Positions 60,601-62,301 of a stretch of 64,000 bases of DNA are shown here, one piece after another. This stretch comes from Strongylocentrotus purpuratus (taxonomy: Eukaryota > Echinodermata > Echinoidea > Camarodonta > Strongylocentrotidae). The stretch covers positions 33,797,594 to 33,861,593 of the forward strand of contig NW_022145615.1 in assembly GCF_000002235.5 (NCBI RefSeq). Reading direction: 5' to 3'. Within the stretch, counting starts at the first letter, position 1; the number at the start of each line of letters is the position of its first letter. Below the pieces are notes generated by a model. It was not told the origin of the DNA. It searched no databases and saw only the letters and a program-made list of their open reading frames with translations. Both the position numbers and the translations under genes were made by a program.

Positions 60601-62301
60601 GCATGTAGGATGGTAGATAGATGAAAGCTAAAGATTGATGCTAAAAATATTTAATAGAAATGTCAAAGAGGAGAATACTTCCTTAGATAGAGAGAAGGGT
60701 TTCGTCATTGCAATCGGCTGATTCATCACTCTTCCAAGAATGACGGAACTGAGAAGGTCTTATGAAAATCATCTTATCGATATGGGCCAGATGGAGAAAA
60801 ATCCGCAACCATGATCATAACAAAAACTTGTTAATAGTAAACAGTCACAAGTATTATGCATAATTAGATATTTCTAAGTTCTATATGGTAATTCCAGTAG
60901 AGTAGTTATTTCTTCAAATAGTTGCAGTTTGTCTCCCATGAATATGCCTTAGCACGAAAAATCCATACGCTTTTGCACTTTGCATTTAATAGATGTGAAT
61001 GGATATTGTTTTGCTGCTATTTCAGGGTACTAGTAGTCTAATTTTTTGTTGTCACCGAGGGATCTATAAGCCTATAGTCCTGCATGTCACTCACATTTTT
61101 GAAAAGGCATTTCATACAAGGCATGAACTAAAGCAGAAGTGGGCAAAGGGAAAGATAGGGGTAAAAGTGTGAATAAATGTAGAAATTTGCTTGATGGGTG
61201 AGGCATTGTAATAATGAACTTGTTAAATTCAAATGCTGTCCTGCTGTCATCGGTCTTCATGATTATTGTGTTGAGTGATTATTCAGATTGGTCGTGCAAC
61301 TTCATATGTACACTCCCTCTCTGGCCCCATCTACATATCCTGCTATTTGGTACTAGGCATAGCGAGACCTATCGATATCTTACCACAAATCTCTTGTGTC
61401 AATTAGGTAACTGTTCTTGTATTAGTAGGAATCTGGGTGAGTTTTTTTGTTGTAAGTTATGACCTAGTTTGGGTTTCCACAAACAAACTATTTTTTTGTC
61501 TATTTAGATTGTATTTTAGGTATCAAATGCTAGCTCACAAGAGAGAACATTCTGTGACTATGTCTGCCCAAAAATATAGTTAAGCTTGTTTTTTTTAGCC
61601 CCACAACCGTCGGCTGTGATATACAGTCAAACGCGTTTGAGTAGCCACCTCTTTATGATGGCTGTCTAGATTCTCTATAGTACAAGTCAGAAAGAGTATT
61701 CACTTTCAAATTCCTAATGTTTGACAATGAAAGTTAAAGATGAAGTTGAGTTCTGGTCATGCGGTTGCATTGTGAAAGAAACGGTGTGGAACCGACCAGA
61801 AAAGGTTGATCATCTAGCATATAAGAATGTGTTTGTATTGCAAGGTTCTGGAATCATCAAAATGATAAGAAATGTGGCCAAGTCTTGGTAAAGTTACAAA
61901 CACTTGCACAGAAAGATGTATATGGAACTACACGAACACGTGGCATAAAAAGCCGGCCCCCCCCCCCCCGATTTTTACGATGTTATATGCATATTTAGAA
62001 TATGAAGGCATTTGAAGAGCCAAGCTTTTGAGGGAACATGTCTTAACTGATGTTCTTCCACACTTGCATAATAAGAATGAGTAATGCTCACAAATTATTT
62101 TTCACCTCTTCCCAGAACTCAACCTTCTCTTTAAGAAAGTGATTTGTATGTCATGCATTCATGGAACCTCAAAGACATGTTTCATAATCCTTTTTCTTTG
62201 TTTCTTCTTCTTTTTTTCTCTCAGATGCCTCTGGTTGGTGGAGAGGTAAGCTACGAGGGAGAGAGGGACTCTTCCCGGCCAATTACATTGAAAAGATTTG
62301 A
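1304..62301 (+). CDS. MYO1E: Unconventional myosin-I, long-tailed MYO1E/F type (22 exons, 5' end outside window)
   Basis: This is an actin-based motor that links membranes to actin during endocytosis and at the cell cortex. The spliced exons (1304-1481, 4765-4927, 6881-6984, 9407-9539, 10099-10295, 11007-11174, 13879-13962, 14583-14750, 15395-15480, 16862-16943, 21693-21799, 22251-22349, 24098-24242, 25492-25606, 26301-26470, 27116-27261, 31196-31345, 46073-46221, 47225-47425, 54729-54870, 55551-55729, 62225-62301) total 3,043 bases. They form one open frame of about 1,014 residues with GT-AG introns throughout. Domain order is P-loop GESGAGKT, switch I NNNSSRF, switch [10 protein letters not shown], converter, one IQ motif, TH1, TH2 and SH3. 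That order is diagnostic of long-tailed class I myosins. MYO1E versus MYO1F cannot be decided, since invertebrates usually carry one pre-duplication gene. The promoter, start codon and first ~100 residues are not in the window. Confidence 0.97.
1546..1721. mobile_element. Foldback MITE (TCAAACCTG family), copy 1
   Basis: It starts TCAAACCTGCTTTAGTGACC and ends in AGACAGGTTTCA, inverted versions of each other. Internal segments repeat the words GACCACCTG and TCTACAAAGACCAC. It lies 65 bases after exon 1. Confidence 0.75.
2181..2938 (+). mobile_element. ~760-bp repeat element, copy 1, with tRNA-like promoter and partial 3' foldback
   Basis: Starts ATTATATACCTCACTTAAG and ends CATTAATACTATAAT. 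It contains a perfect palindrome (CCAATAACCATGGTTATTGG near 2292-2311), a tRNA-like stretch at 2672-2752 and, at its 3' end, half of an inverted repeat. Copy 2 at 3234-4018 shares this order, so it is one dispersed family. Class is unknown; short inverted ends ATTATA/TATAAT hint at a DNA element. Confidence 0.7.
2672..2752 (+). repeat. tRNA-Ser/Leu-like sequence inside the repeat element
   Basis: TGGCCGAGCGGATTAAGGC is a class II tRNA box A with D-arm; GATCGAATCCC resembles box B. The 5' and 3' ends do not pair into an acceptor stem, so this is a tRNA-derived pol III promoter and not a working tRNA. The same block sits at 3711-3790 in copy 2. Confidence 0.7.
3103..3128. repeat. Short perfect inverted repeat
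   Basis: AGATCAAGAT and ATCTTGATCT flank a 6-base loop between the two ~770-bp elements. Function unknown. Confidence 0.6.
3234..4018 (+). mobile_element. ~785-bp repeat element, copy 2, with complete 3' foldback
   Basis: A direct copy of 2181-2938. Its 3' end (about 3850-4015) is a near-complete inverted repeat. AGTATTAATGACTGCTTT at one side meets AAAGCAGTCATTAATACT at the other, around a centre CCCCTCGGCAAGCCTCGGGG. The tRNA-like block is at 3711-3790, with box B GGTTCGACTC. Confidence 0.72.
4614..4730. mobile_element. Foldback MITE (TCAAACCTG family), copy 2
   Basis: Starts CCAGTCAAACCTGTCTATAG and contains the inverted GTAGACAGGTTCC in the middle, then a related arm. Ends about 35 bases before exon 2. 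Confidence 0.65.
4765..4927 (+). CDS. MYO1E: Exon 2: motor, after switch I
   Basis: Residues 61-114, beginning GKYVEIQF directly after NNNSSRF, as in all class I myosins. It contains [15 protein letters not shown] and [10 protein letters not shown], both conserved in the upper 50-kDa region. The acceptor is ATCCAG and the donor GTGAGA; it ends in phase 1. Confidence 0.96.
4928..6880 (+). other. Intron 2
   Basis: Non-coding. A G13 run lies at 5016-5028, (TCAAA)n near 6645-6670, and an A12 run near 6174-6190. The first 50 bases resemble the GTGCTCCAACATTTGCTC repeat seen at 49977. No gene or other element recognised. Confidence 0.7.
6881..6984 (+). CDS. MYO1E: Exon 3: motor, upper 50-kDa region
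   Basis: Residues 115-149 ([18 protein letters not shown] then a YKVDG segment). The acceptor TTTTTGTTAG follows a strong pyrimidine tract, and the donor is GTATGT. Phases match both neighbours. Confidence 0.95.
6985..9406 (+). other. Intron 3
   Basis: Non-coding. Contains a tandem duplication at 8183-8435. No coding region or recognised transposon. Confidence 0.7.
8183..8435. repeat. Two-copy tandem duplication, ~150-bp period
   Basis: Both copies contain CAACAACTCTCTACATTGTG and, later, GTGAAATTATGTGTCTCA followed by GCAAAAGAAACTGCAT. They start near 8183 and 8330 and differ by small indels. Confidence 0.8.
9407..9539 (+). CDS. MYO1E: Exon 4: motor, upper 50-kDa region
   Basis: Residues 150-193, starting NAMSVIGIS and including [16 protein letters not shown], the conserved helix (consensus AaILHLGNi.F) of myosin heads. 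The acceptor is TTCTTCAG and the donor GTAAGT; phase 1 end. Confidence 0.96.
9744..9830 (-). mobile_element. SINE family B, 3'-tail fragment
   Basis: TAATAATAATAGCCTAATAG then TCCACTCCAAATTTG and AAACCGAAACGGAAATTC. The same segment occurs at 38553-38692 and, in the opposite orientation, at 54600-54660. The (TAA)n is the reverse-strand tail of the SINE. Confidence 0.7.
9953..10075. mobile_element. Foldback MITE (TCAAACCTG family), copy 3, complete ends
   Basis: Terminal inverted repeats are perfect: TACAGTCAAACCTG at the left and CAGGTTTGACTGTA at the right; length 123 bp. The interior repeats GTAGACATGTGGTCTTT. Ends 23 bases upstream of exon 5. Confidence 0.85.
10099..10295 (+). CDS. MYO1E: Exon 5: motor with TEDS site
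   Basis: Residues 194-259. It contains [20 protein letters not shown] and [18 protein letters not shown]. The TEDS-rule residue, 16 before the Asp of DALAK, is Glu (codon 10197-10199), as in vertebrate MYO1E. Heavy-chain phosphorylation at this site is therefore unlikely to be needed for activity (inference). The acceptor is GTAAACAG, only 23 bases after a foldback element. Confidence 0.96.
10296..11006 (+). other. Intron 5
   Basis: Non-coding, 711 bases, no repeat family or structure recognised. Confidence 0.7.
11007..11174 (+). CDS. MYO1E: Exon 6: switch II and relay start
   Basis: Residues 260-315. [12 protein letters not shown] carries switch II (DIYGFE), which couples the gamma-phosphate to lever swing. 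It is followed by [19 protein letters not shown], the relay helix. Phase 0 at both ends; acceptor TCTCAG, donor GTGAGT. Confidence 0.97.
11296..11545 (+). mobile_element. tRNA-derived SINE, family A, full head
   Basis: Box A GTGGTCAAGTGG and a perfect box B GGTTCGAGTCC (11351-11361) mark a pol III promoter. It is followed by the body GACATTAATCTACATTTGCC found in other copies here (26005, 34355, 45831). Lies in intron 6. Confidence 0.85.
11769..12497 (+). mobile_element. hAT-like non-autonomous DNA transposon
   Basis: Ends are CAGAGATGCCAAC (left) and GTTGGCATCCCTG (right), a 13-bp inverted pair with two differences, typical of hAT ends (CAGRGATGCCAAC). CTCTAT flanks both sides as a 6-bp direct repeat. 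The interior has a GC-rich promoter-like block (12045-12135), an ATG at 12231 opening a 27-codon basic peptide ([20 protein letters not shown]...) ending in a TAA at 12312, and clusters of ATTACGGATTT near both ends. The peptide resembles the start of a hAT transposase; the rest is missing. Confidence 0.75.
12231..12314 (+). pseudogene. Transposase N-terminal remnant in the hAT-like element
   Basis: [27 protein letters not shown] then stop. The F-K-x-E-Y-x-K-x-W-x-C-I-V pattern is common at the start of hAT/BED-type transposases. Only this leading piece survives, so the element depends on a transposase from elsewhere. Confidence 0.5.
12921..13356. mobile_element. Foldback element of tandem 17-bp palindromes, with target-site duplication
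   Basis: The element proper is 12928-13346 (419 bp). Its ~72-bp arms (left GGCGCGGATCCACGGGC, right GCCCGTGGATCCGCGCC) match in reverse complement with about four differences. The core is about 15 copies of a 17-bp palindrome, consensus GATAAACTNDGTTTATC. TGAGTTT (extendable to TGAGTTTGGC) flanks both sides, showing insertion by a transposase. Forward open frames here are only repeat read-through. Confidence 0.9.
13879..13962 (+). CDS. MYO1E: Exon 7: relay loop region
   Basis: Residues 316-343: [19 protein letters not shown] then IVCDLIESK. This matches the stretch after the relay helix in MYO1E (EEYVQEGI...). Length is 84 bases, phase 0 at both ends; acceptor GATTTCAG, donor GTATGG. Confidence 0.96.
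13963..14582 (+). other. Intron 7
   Basis: 620 bases, no element or gene recognised. Confidence 0.7.
14583..14750 (+). CDS. MYO1E: Exon 8: lower 50-kDa region
   Basis: Residues 344-399: [20 protein letters not shown], then [11 protein letters not shown]. The junction reads SKVPPG where vertebrate MYO1E has NKVNPPG, so one residue is missing relative to that homologue. The acceptor is ACCCAAG, an unusual purine-rich end. The donor is GTCAGA. Confidence 0.94.
14751..15394 (+). other. Intron 8 with a G20 run
   Basis: Non-coding. It holds about 20 consecutive G at 15219-15237. A 14-base match to the exon 8 donor (CAGGTCAGAAGATT) recurs near 14986; this may be chance. Confidence 0.7.
15395..15480 (+). 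CDS. MYO1E: Exon 9: lower 50-kDa region
   Basis: Residues 400-427: [20 protein letters not shown] then IELMQSSE. Conserved [10 protein letters not shown] motif. The acceptor is CCATGTAG and the donor GTAAGT, ending in phase 2. A foldback element begins 16 bases after the exon ends. Confidence 0.95.
15496..15753. mobile_element. Foldback MITE (TCAAACCTG family), copy 4, with internal 17-bp tandem repeat
   Basis: Ends TACAGTCAAACTTG and CAGGTTTCACTGTA. The interior carries about six copies of the 17-mer AAAGACCACCTGTCTAC (15520-15625), an expansion not seen in the other copies. Starts 16 bases after exon 9. Confidence 0.85.
15826..15875. repeat. (TCTCTCTT)n microsatellite
   Basis: Runs of CT with regular TTT interruptions on the + strand. 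Confidence 0.9.
16862..16943 (+). CDS. MYO1E: Exon 10: loop 2 region
   Basis: Residues 428-455: [20 protein letters not shown] then TTASSKIK. This is the surface loop 2 actin-binding area; RPTTA.SKIK is as in vertebrate MYO1E. Acceptor CTCACAG, donor GTGAGT. Confidence 0.95.
16944..17640 (+). other. Intron 10, first part
   Basis: Non-coding. A two-copy repeat lies at 17182-17421: AAATGCATTGATGTGATGTT starts at 17182 and again at 17315, with an internal deletion in the second copy. Confidence 0.75.
17622..18256 (+). repeat. 133-bp tandem array of incomplete exon 11 copies (five units)
   Basis: Exon-like starts follow TTTGGTAG at 17646, 17779, 17912, 18045 and 18178, exactly 133 bases apart. 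Each unit carries about 92 bases of exon 11 (CAATGTACACCTCATTAC...CAAACCAAA...GAGACAAAGAGACC) plus ~41 bases of the intron end, including the pyrimidine tract. All lose homology just after GACTG, where the exon continues GGAAGAAAAAAG and the donor. They therefore have acceptors but no donor. A partial sixth copy lies at 21600-21692, directly before the real exon. The first unit is most diverged. Confidence 0.93.
20075..20259 (-). mobile_element. ~185-bp SINE/LINE-tail-like insertion with 7-bp target duplication
   Basis: AAGATGG occurs immediately before (20068-20074) and after (20260-20266). The block interrupts a repeat copy that is continuous at 19200-19235. The (ATAG)n at its left edge looks like a reverse-strand 3' tail. 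Confidence 0.7.
20945..21229 (-). pseudogene. LINE reverse-transcriptase C-terminal fragment
   Basis: The reverse strand reads [20 protein letters not shown], then [12 protein letters not shown] and [14 protein letters not shown]. GLxxNxxKTExM followed by FKYLGS is the thumb-side pattern of non-LTR reverse transcriptases of the RTE/CR1 kind. The catalytic YADD box should lie just upstream; DIAIF is visible there but in another frame and joined to unrelated sequence. The copy is thus 5'-truncated and frameshifted. Confidence 0.8.
21600..21692 (+). repeat. Partial exon 11 copy abutting the real exon
   Basis: ACCTCATTACGTCCACTGTA through AGACCCCAGGACTGTGTTTT, then the shared pyrimidine tract and TAG that form the real acceptor of exon 11. 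It lacks the first part of the unit. Confidence 0.9.
21693..21799 (+). CDS. MYO1E: Exon 11: HYIRCIKPN actin-interface exon, last and intact copy
   Basis: Residues 456-490: [20 protein letters not shown] then [15 protein letters not shown]. It holds the universal [13 protein letters not shown] signature of myosin heads. It is the only copy in a tandem array with the full 3' end (GACTGGGAAGAAAAAAG) and a GTAAGA donor. The acceptor is TTTGTTTGGTAG; a second AG five bases downstream (ACTCAG) is also possible but would drop two residues conserved in homologues. Confidence 0.95.
22251..22349 (+). CDS. MYO1E: Exon 12: SH1 helix region
   Basis: Residues 491-523: [20 protein letters not shown], then [12 protein letters not shown]. 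The segment covers the SH1-SH2 helices leading to the converter. Acceptor TGATATTTAG, donor GTATGT, phases 1 and 2. Confidence 0.96.
22791..22871 (+). repeat. Outlying copy of the 80-bp exon 13 acceptor unit
   Basis: ACATACTAATGATCTTTCCC then CATCTGTAG and TATGCCATCCTGACTCCCGA. It shares GAGACATGGTGGTAGCAT with the thirteenth unit rather than with the inner units. A SINE separates it from the main array. Confidence 0.9.
22868..23015 (-). mobile_element. SINE family A, reverse orientation, inserted in the 80-bp array
   Basis: Left edge AATAATAATAATTCGTCC is the tail. The right part reads, on the reverse strand, AGAGGTGTCATACTCGAGTG and GATATGTCACCGGACGAG, matching the SINE head at 11301. It is shortened inside. 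Confidence 0.75.
23021..24097 (+). repeat. 80-bp minisatellite built on the exon 13 acceptor (13 units plus genuine boundary)
   Basis: Units start GATAAGTTATCATACTAATG at 23021 and every 80 bases to 23981; the real boundary at 24061 is the fourteenth. Each has ATCGTTCCCATCTCTAG, then TATGCCATCTTGACTCC, then CATGGCTGTAG. Variants after the AG follow the order tg,tg,tg,tg,cg,(A)cg twice, so 23021-23500 and 23501-23980 look like two copies of a 480-bp higher-order unit. The last unit and the outlying copy at 22791 share GAGACATGGTGG, so array ends differ from the homogenised middle. Confidence 0.97.
24098..24242 (+). CDS. MYO1E: Exon 13: converter domain
   Basis: Residues 524-572: [20 protein letters not shown], then [30 protein letters not shown] is the converter signature preceding the IQ motif. 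The acceptor CATCTCTAG is the last of fourteen near-identical acceptors in an 80-bp array. Donor GTAAGG. Confidence 0.96.
24264..24506. mobile_element. ~243-bp MITE with ~35-bp inverted ends
   Basis: Left end AGGGGTCAGTGACACAAAG; right end CTTTGTGTCACTGAACCCT. The similarity continues inward as ACTCCATTTTG versus AAAATATGGAGT. No clear target duplication. It starts 22 bases after exon 13. Confidence 0.8.
25095..25264. mobile_element. 170-bp foldback element
   Basis: Starts CAAATAATACACAGG and ends CCTGTGTATTATTTG. Further inside, GTTATGGTCGATGCAGCGC pairs with GCGCTGCATCGCCATAAC and GGGTATTTGC with GTGAATACC. Almost the whole element is one imperfect hairpin. Confidence 0.8.
25492..25606 (+). 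CDS. MYO1E: Exon 14: lever arm with single IQ motif
   Basis: Residues 573-610: [20 protein letters not shown] then [33 protein letters not shown] fits a somewhat degenerate IQ motif that binds calmodulin or a related light chain. One IQ matches MYO1E/F. Acceptor TCTGACAG, donor GTAAAG. Confidence 0.95.
26005..26225 (-). mobile_element. SINE family A, reverse orientation
   Basis: Left (TAA)n tail. Then on the reverse strand GACATTGATCTACAATTGCC and GGTACCTGGCAGGAATTAAT, matching the body at 11385-11460. Lies in intron 14, ending about 75 bases before exon 15. Confidence 0.8.
26301..26470 (+). CDS. MYO1E: Exon 15: start of TH1 tail
   Basis: Residues 611-667, with [20 protein letters not shown], then a [18 protein letters not shown] stretch. 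N-R-N-F-x-G-D-Y-I-G is the hallmark of the myosin TH1 (PH-like, acidic-lipid-binding) domain. Acceptor CATTGCAG, donor GTAAGT. Confidence 0.96.
26471..27115 (+). other. Intron 15
   Basis: Non-coding, no element recognised. Confidence 0.7.
27116..27261 (+). CDS. MYO1E: Exon 16: TH1 lipid-binding region
   Basis: Residues 668-715: [20 protein letters not shown], then [18 protein letters not shown]. The basic loops correspond to the phosphoinositide-contacting part of TH1 in class I myosins. Acceptor CTGTCAG, donor GTCAGT, phase 2 end. Confidence 0.95.
27462..27520. repeat. (GA)n / (GGGGA)n low-complexity tract
   Basis: GA repeats pass into GGGGA pentamers and then a run of about 13 G. The reverse-strand open frame here is only low-complexity read-through. 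Confidence 0.95.
27538..27700. repeat. Minisatellite of AATGAGCAAGAATGACCTAGG
   Basis: Imperfect 10- and 21-base units of GAATGAGCAA and GAATGACCTAG repeat throughout, directly after the GA/G tract. Confidence 0.9.
28322..28382. repeat. C-rich tract
   Basis: CCACCCCCACCCCTCCC and similar words for about 60 bases. Confidence 0.85.
29480..30330. repeat. Degenerate ~140-160-bp tandem periodicity with TAATTA motifs (six units)
   Basis: A recognisable block (for example CTATTGTCTTACATTTAATA then CACTAATTAATAC) recurs near 29543, 29683, 29823, 29969, 30132 and 30284. Between blocks, TATTCATGAGT and a TCATGTTACA-like word also recur (29640, 29930, 30240). Units are strongly diverged. Could be an old satellite or a repeated cis-regulatory module. 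Confidence 0.7.
31196..31345 (+). CDS. MYO1E: Exon 17: TH1
   Basis: Residues 716-765: [20 protein letters not shown], then [17 protein letters not shown]. Matches vertebrate TH1 ([25 protein letters not shown]-like). Acceptor TTTGCAG, donor GTAAGT. The next exon is 14.7 kb away. Confidence 0.96.
34355..34720 (-). mobile_element. SINE family A, reverse orientation, near full length
   Basis: Reverse strand shows, from 34710 downward, GTTGTGGTCTAATAAATAAG (box A region), GGTTTAAATCC-like box B and GACGTTAATCTACATTTGCC. The left end at 34365 has the TTAAAGTGCTTAATATATC tail. Confidence 0.78.
38300..38735. repeat. Two-copy repeat, second copy split by a SINE
   Basis: GTGAGACAGCTTATTGTAGT then ACCAGATGTGTTTGCAGGAA at 38300-38365 recurs as GTGAGACAGTTTATTGCAGT then ACCAGATACATCTACAT at 38498-38555. 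It continues after the SINE with ACAGGAATGTCC at about 38706. Confidence 0.7.
38553..38692 (-). mobile_element. SINE family B, reverse orientation, 3' portion
   Basis: (TAA)n tail, then GCCTAATAGTCCACCCC, AAACCGAAACGGAAATTC and GGCGCTGCTCAGTGGCTGCC on the reverse strand. Matches 54540-54660 in inverse orientation. Confidence 0.82.
41237..41460 (+). other. GC-richer 224-bp open stretch of unknown nature
   Basis: An ATG-to-TAA frame of 73 codons in a locally GC-rich patch inside intron 17. The peptide ([20 protein letters not shown]...) resembles nothing I know and has no splice-site or promoter support. Listed because its composition stands out; probably a repeat fragment. Confidence 0.25.
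42340..42425 (+). mobile_element. SINE 3'-tail fragment
   Basis: GTGTGCTTTATAAATATCCG followed by (ATT)n, the standard SINE family A tail. Confidence 0.6.
42595..42750 (-). repeat. Dispersed repeat with CCCTAA-like motifs
   Basis: CTTCAACTCTGGATCC then CCCCAACCTTAAACCTAACC. Related blocks occur near 39764, 54255 and, on the other strand, 50095 and 62480. Confidence 0.6.
43083..43292 (+). repeat. Dispersed repeat, copy 1 of 2
   Basis: GCGATTGCATTGTGAAAGAA, GCAAGGTTCTGGAGTCATCA and GTCTTGGTAAAGTAACAA recur in the same order at 61748-61960. Confidence 0.85.
45186..45237. repeat. (CAAACT)n microsatellite
   Basis: Eight to nine hexamers with one C-to-T variant. Confidence 0.95.
45831..46039 (+). 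mobile_element. SINE family A, 5'-truncated, next to exon 18
   Basis: Body GACATTAATCTATATTTGCC and GGGTACCTGGCAGG, then GCGCTATATGAAAGC and a (TTA)n tail. The tail ends about 34 bases before the exon 18 start, so the acceptor's upstream region, and probably the branch point, is at the SINE edge. Confidence 0.82.
46073..46221 (+). CDS. MYO1E: Exon 18: end of TH1
   Basis: Residues 766-815, including [19 protein letters not shown] and [20 protein letters not shown]. The C-terminal TH1 strand 'vLKPS.K.L.VSIG.GLP.NS' matches MYO1E/F closely. The acceptor CCCTTCAG has a SINE tail ending about 34 bases upstream. Confidence 0.96.
46222..47224 (+). other. Intron 18
   Basis: Non-coding, no element recognised apart from the TTT...AAA transition before exon 19. 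Confidence 0.7.
47225..47425 (+). CDS. MYO1E: Exon 19: TH2 with NRGNS repeats
   Basis: Residues 816-882: [17 protein letters not shown], then [15 protein letters not shown], then [20 protein letters not shown]. This low-complexity basic, Gly/Pro-rich part is TH2, an ATP-insensitive actin-binding segment in related myosins. The NRGNS units come from a 15-bp coding tandem repeat (47270-47314). The acceptor AAAAAG is A-rich, after a pyrimidine tract ending ~11 bases earlier. Donor GTACAG. Confidence 0.92.
47270..47314 (+). repeat. 15-bp coding tandem repeat (NRGNS)
   Basis: AACCGCGGCAACAGT repeated about three times with third-position changes (CGC/CGT, AAC/AAT). It lies in exon 19 and encodes N-R-G-N-S units. 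Confidence 0.92.
47440..47515 (-). mobile_element. SINE 3'-tail fragment
   Basis: ATAATAATAATTATAAAAAC then GCTTATAAAGTGCTTACAAC, the reverse-strand form of the family A tail, 15 bases after exon 19. Confidence 0.6.
49960..50215 (+). repeat. Dispersed repeat, GTGCTCCAACATTTGCTCTG family
   Basis: Contains GGTGCTCCAACATTTGCTCT and TTAGGGTTAGG words. Part of it matches the start of intron 2 (4940-4980) and 62440-62640. Confidence 0.65.
51140..51260. mobile_element. TCAAACCTG-family fragment followed by SINE tail
   Basis: ACAGTCAAACTTGCTATAAC then CACCTGTCTATGATAAATAA. The foldback is cut short where an (AAT)n SINE tail with TTATTAAGTGCATAATAAAT begins. Confidence 0.6.
53270..53613 (+). repeat. 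Dispersed repeat, copy 1 of 2 (~340 bp)
   Basis: Shares AGCTCATGCTGC, CAGATCGCCTGTCTGAT-like text, TTTTTGAGGCACTTCATGAT and CACCATATCACAGACACTGA with 58180-58500, in the same orientation. Confidence 0.92.
54255..54405 (-). repeat. Dispersed repeat with CCCTAAAC motifs
   Basis: CCTAATTTCAATCATGGACC then CCCAACCCTAAACCC and CTAAACCTAATCTAAAACTC. Related to 42595-42750. Confidence 0.6.
54410..54690 (+). mobile_element. tRNA-derived SINE, family B, full length, next to exon 20
   Basis: Box B GGTTTGAACCCCGG near 54460. Body GGCGTTCAACAATAAGGGA, GATCTGGCGCTGCTCAGTGG and AATTTCCGTTTCGGTTTAAT. Ends in (ATT)n to about 54690, 39 bases before exon 20. Confidence 0.88.
54729..54870 (+). CDS. MYO1E: Exon 20: TH2
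   Basis: Residues 883-929: [20 protein letters not shown], then [28 protein letters not shown] aligns with DFLKVPDQGAAG of vertebrate MYO1E. The basic Ser-rich start could be a phosphorylation target (inference). Acceptor CTATAG; donor GTAAGA, which is copied 109 bases downstream. Confidence 0.93.
54844..55061 (+). repeat. 109-bp tandem duplication spanning the exon 20 donor
   Basis: ACAGACACCAGACGCTGGGG then TATCAGGGTAAGATATT starts at 54844. A second copy with ACAGACACCAGATGCTGGGG and GGCAGGGTAAGATATT starts at 54953. The 27 exon-end bases, the GTAAGA donor and ~80 intron bases are all duplicated. Use of the second donor would read a TAA right after the normal exon end. Confidence 0.95.
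55551..55729 (+). CDS. MYO1E: Exon 21: proline-rich TH2 end and first half of SH3
   Basis: Residues 930-989. [15 protein letters not shown] is the Pro-rich TH2 end. [20 protein letters not shown] begins SH3: the YPYDA motif (ALYDY position) and the acidic RT loop DTDELSF are clear. Acceptor TTTACAG, donor GTAAGT, phase 1. Confidence 0.96.
56009..56075 (+). pseudogene. Decayed copy of the SH3 exon (exon 21) in intron 21
   Basis: It can be read [20 protein letters not shown] then IED, against [20 protein letters not shown] then LEG in exon 21. About 46 of 67 bases agree by my count. The GTAAGT donor is absent (GAAGATGAG). No clear acceptor is seen before it. Confidence 0.65.
56146..56205 (+). 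pseudogene. Possible second SH3-exon remnant
   Basis: TATTATGATACGGGTGAGAA reads YYDTGE, like [10 protein letters not shown], and GAAGTCGTTGAAGTCATCAC in another frame reads EVVEVIT, like ETIEII. Short and weak. Confidence 0.3.
56697..56714. repeat. G17 homopolymer
   Basis: Run of about 17 G in intron 21; other long G/C runs are at 5016, 15219, 29477, 60328 and 61960. Confidence 0.9.
57245..57310. repeat. (GT)n/(GA)n low-complexity tract
   Basis: GTGTGTGTGTG followed by GATAGAGAGAGATAGAGAGA words. Confidence 0.9.
58180..58502 (+). repeat. Dispersed repeat, copy 2 of 2
   Basis: Direct copy of 53270-53613 with scattered differences and small deletions. Confidence 0.92.
61622..61690. mobile_element. 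Possible TCAAACCTG-family fragment
   Basis: ATACAGTCAAACGCGTTTGA then GTAGCCACC and GGCTGTCTAG. Diverged. Confidence 0.4.
61748..61960 (+). repeat. Dispersed repeat, copy 2 of 2
   Basis: Matches 43083-43292, and ends just before a C12 run. Confidence 0.85.
62225..62301 (+). CDS. MYO1E: Exon 22: second half of SH3 and stop codon
   Basis: Residues 990-1014: [20 protein letters not shown] then YIEKI and TGA (62299-62301). [13 protein letters not shown] and the C-terminal position are classic SH3; the WW and the Pro/Tyr form the ligand groove for proline-rich partners. Acceptor CTCTCAG. Confidence 0.97.
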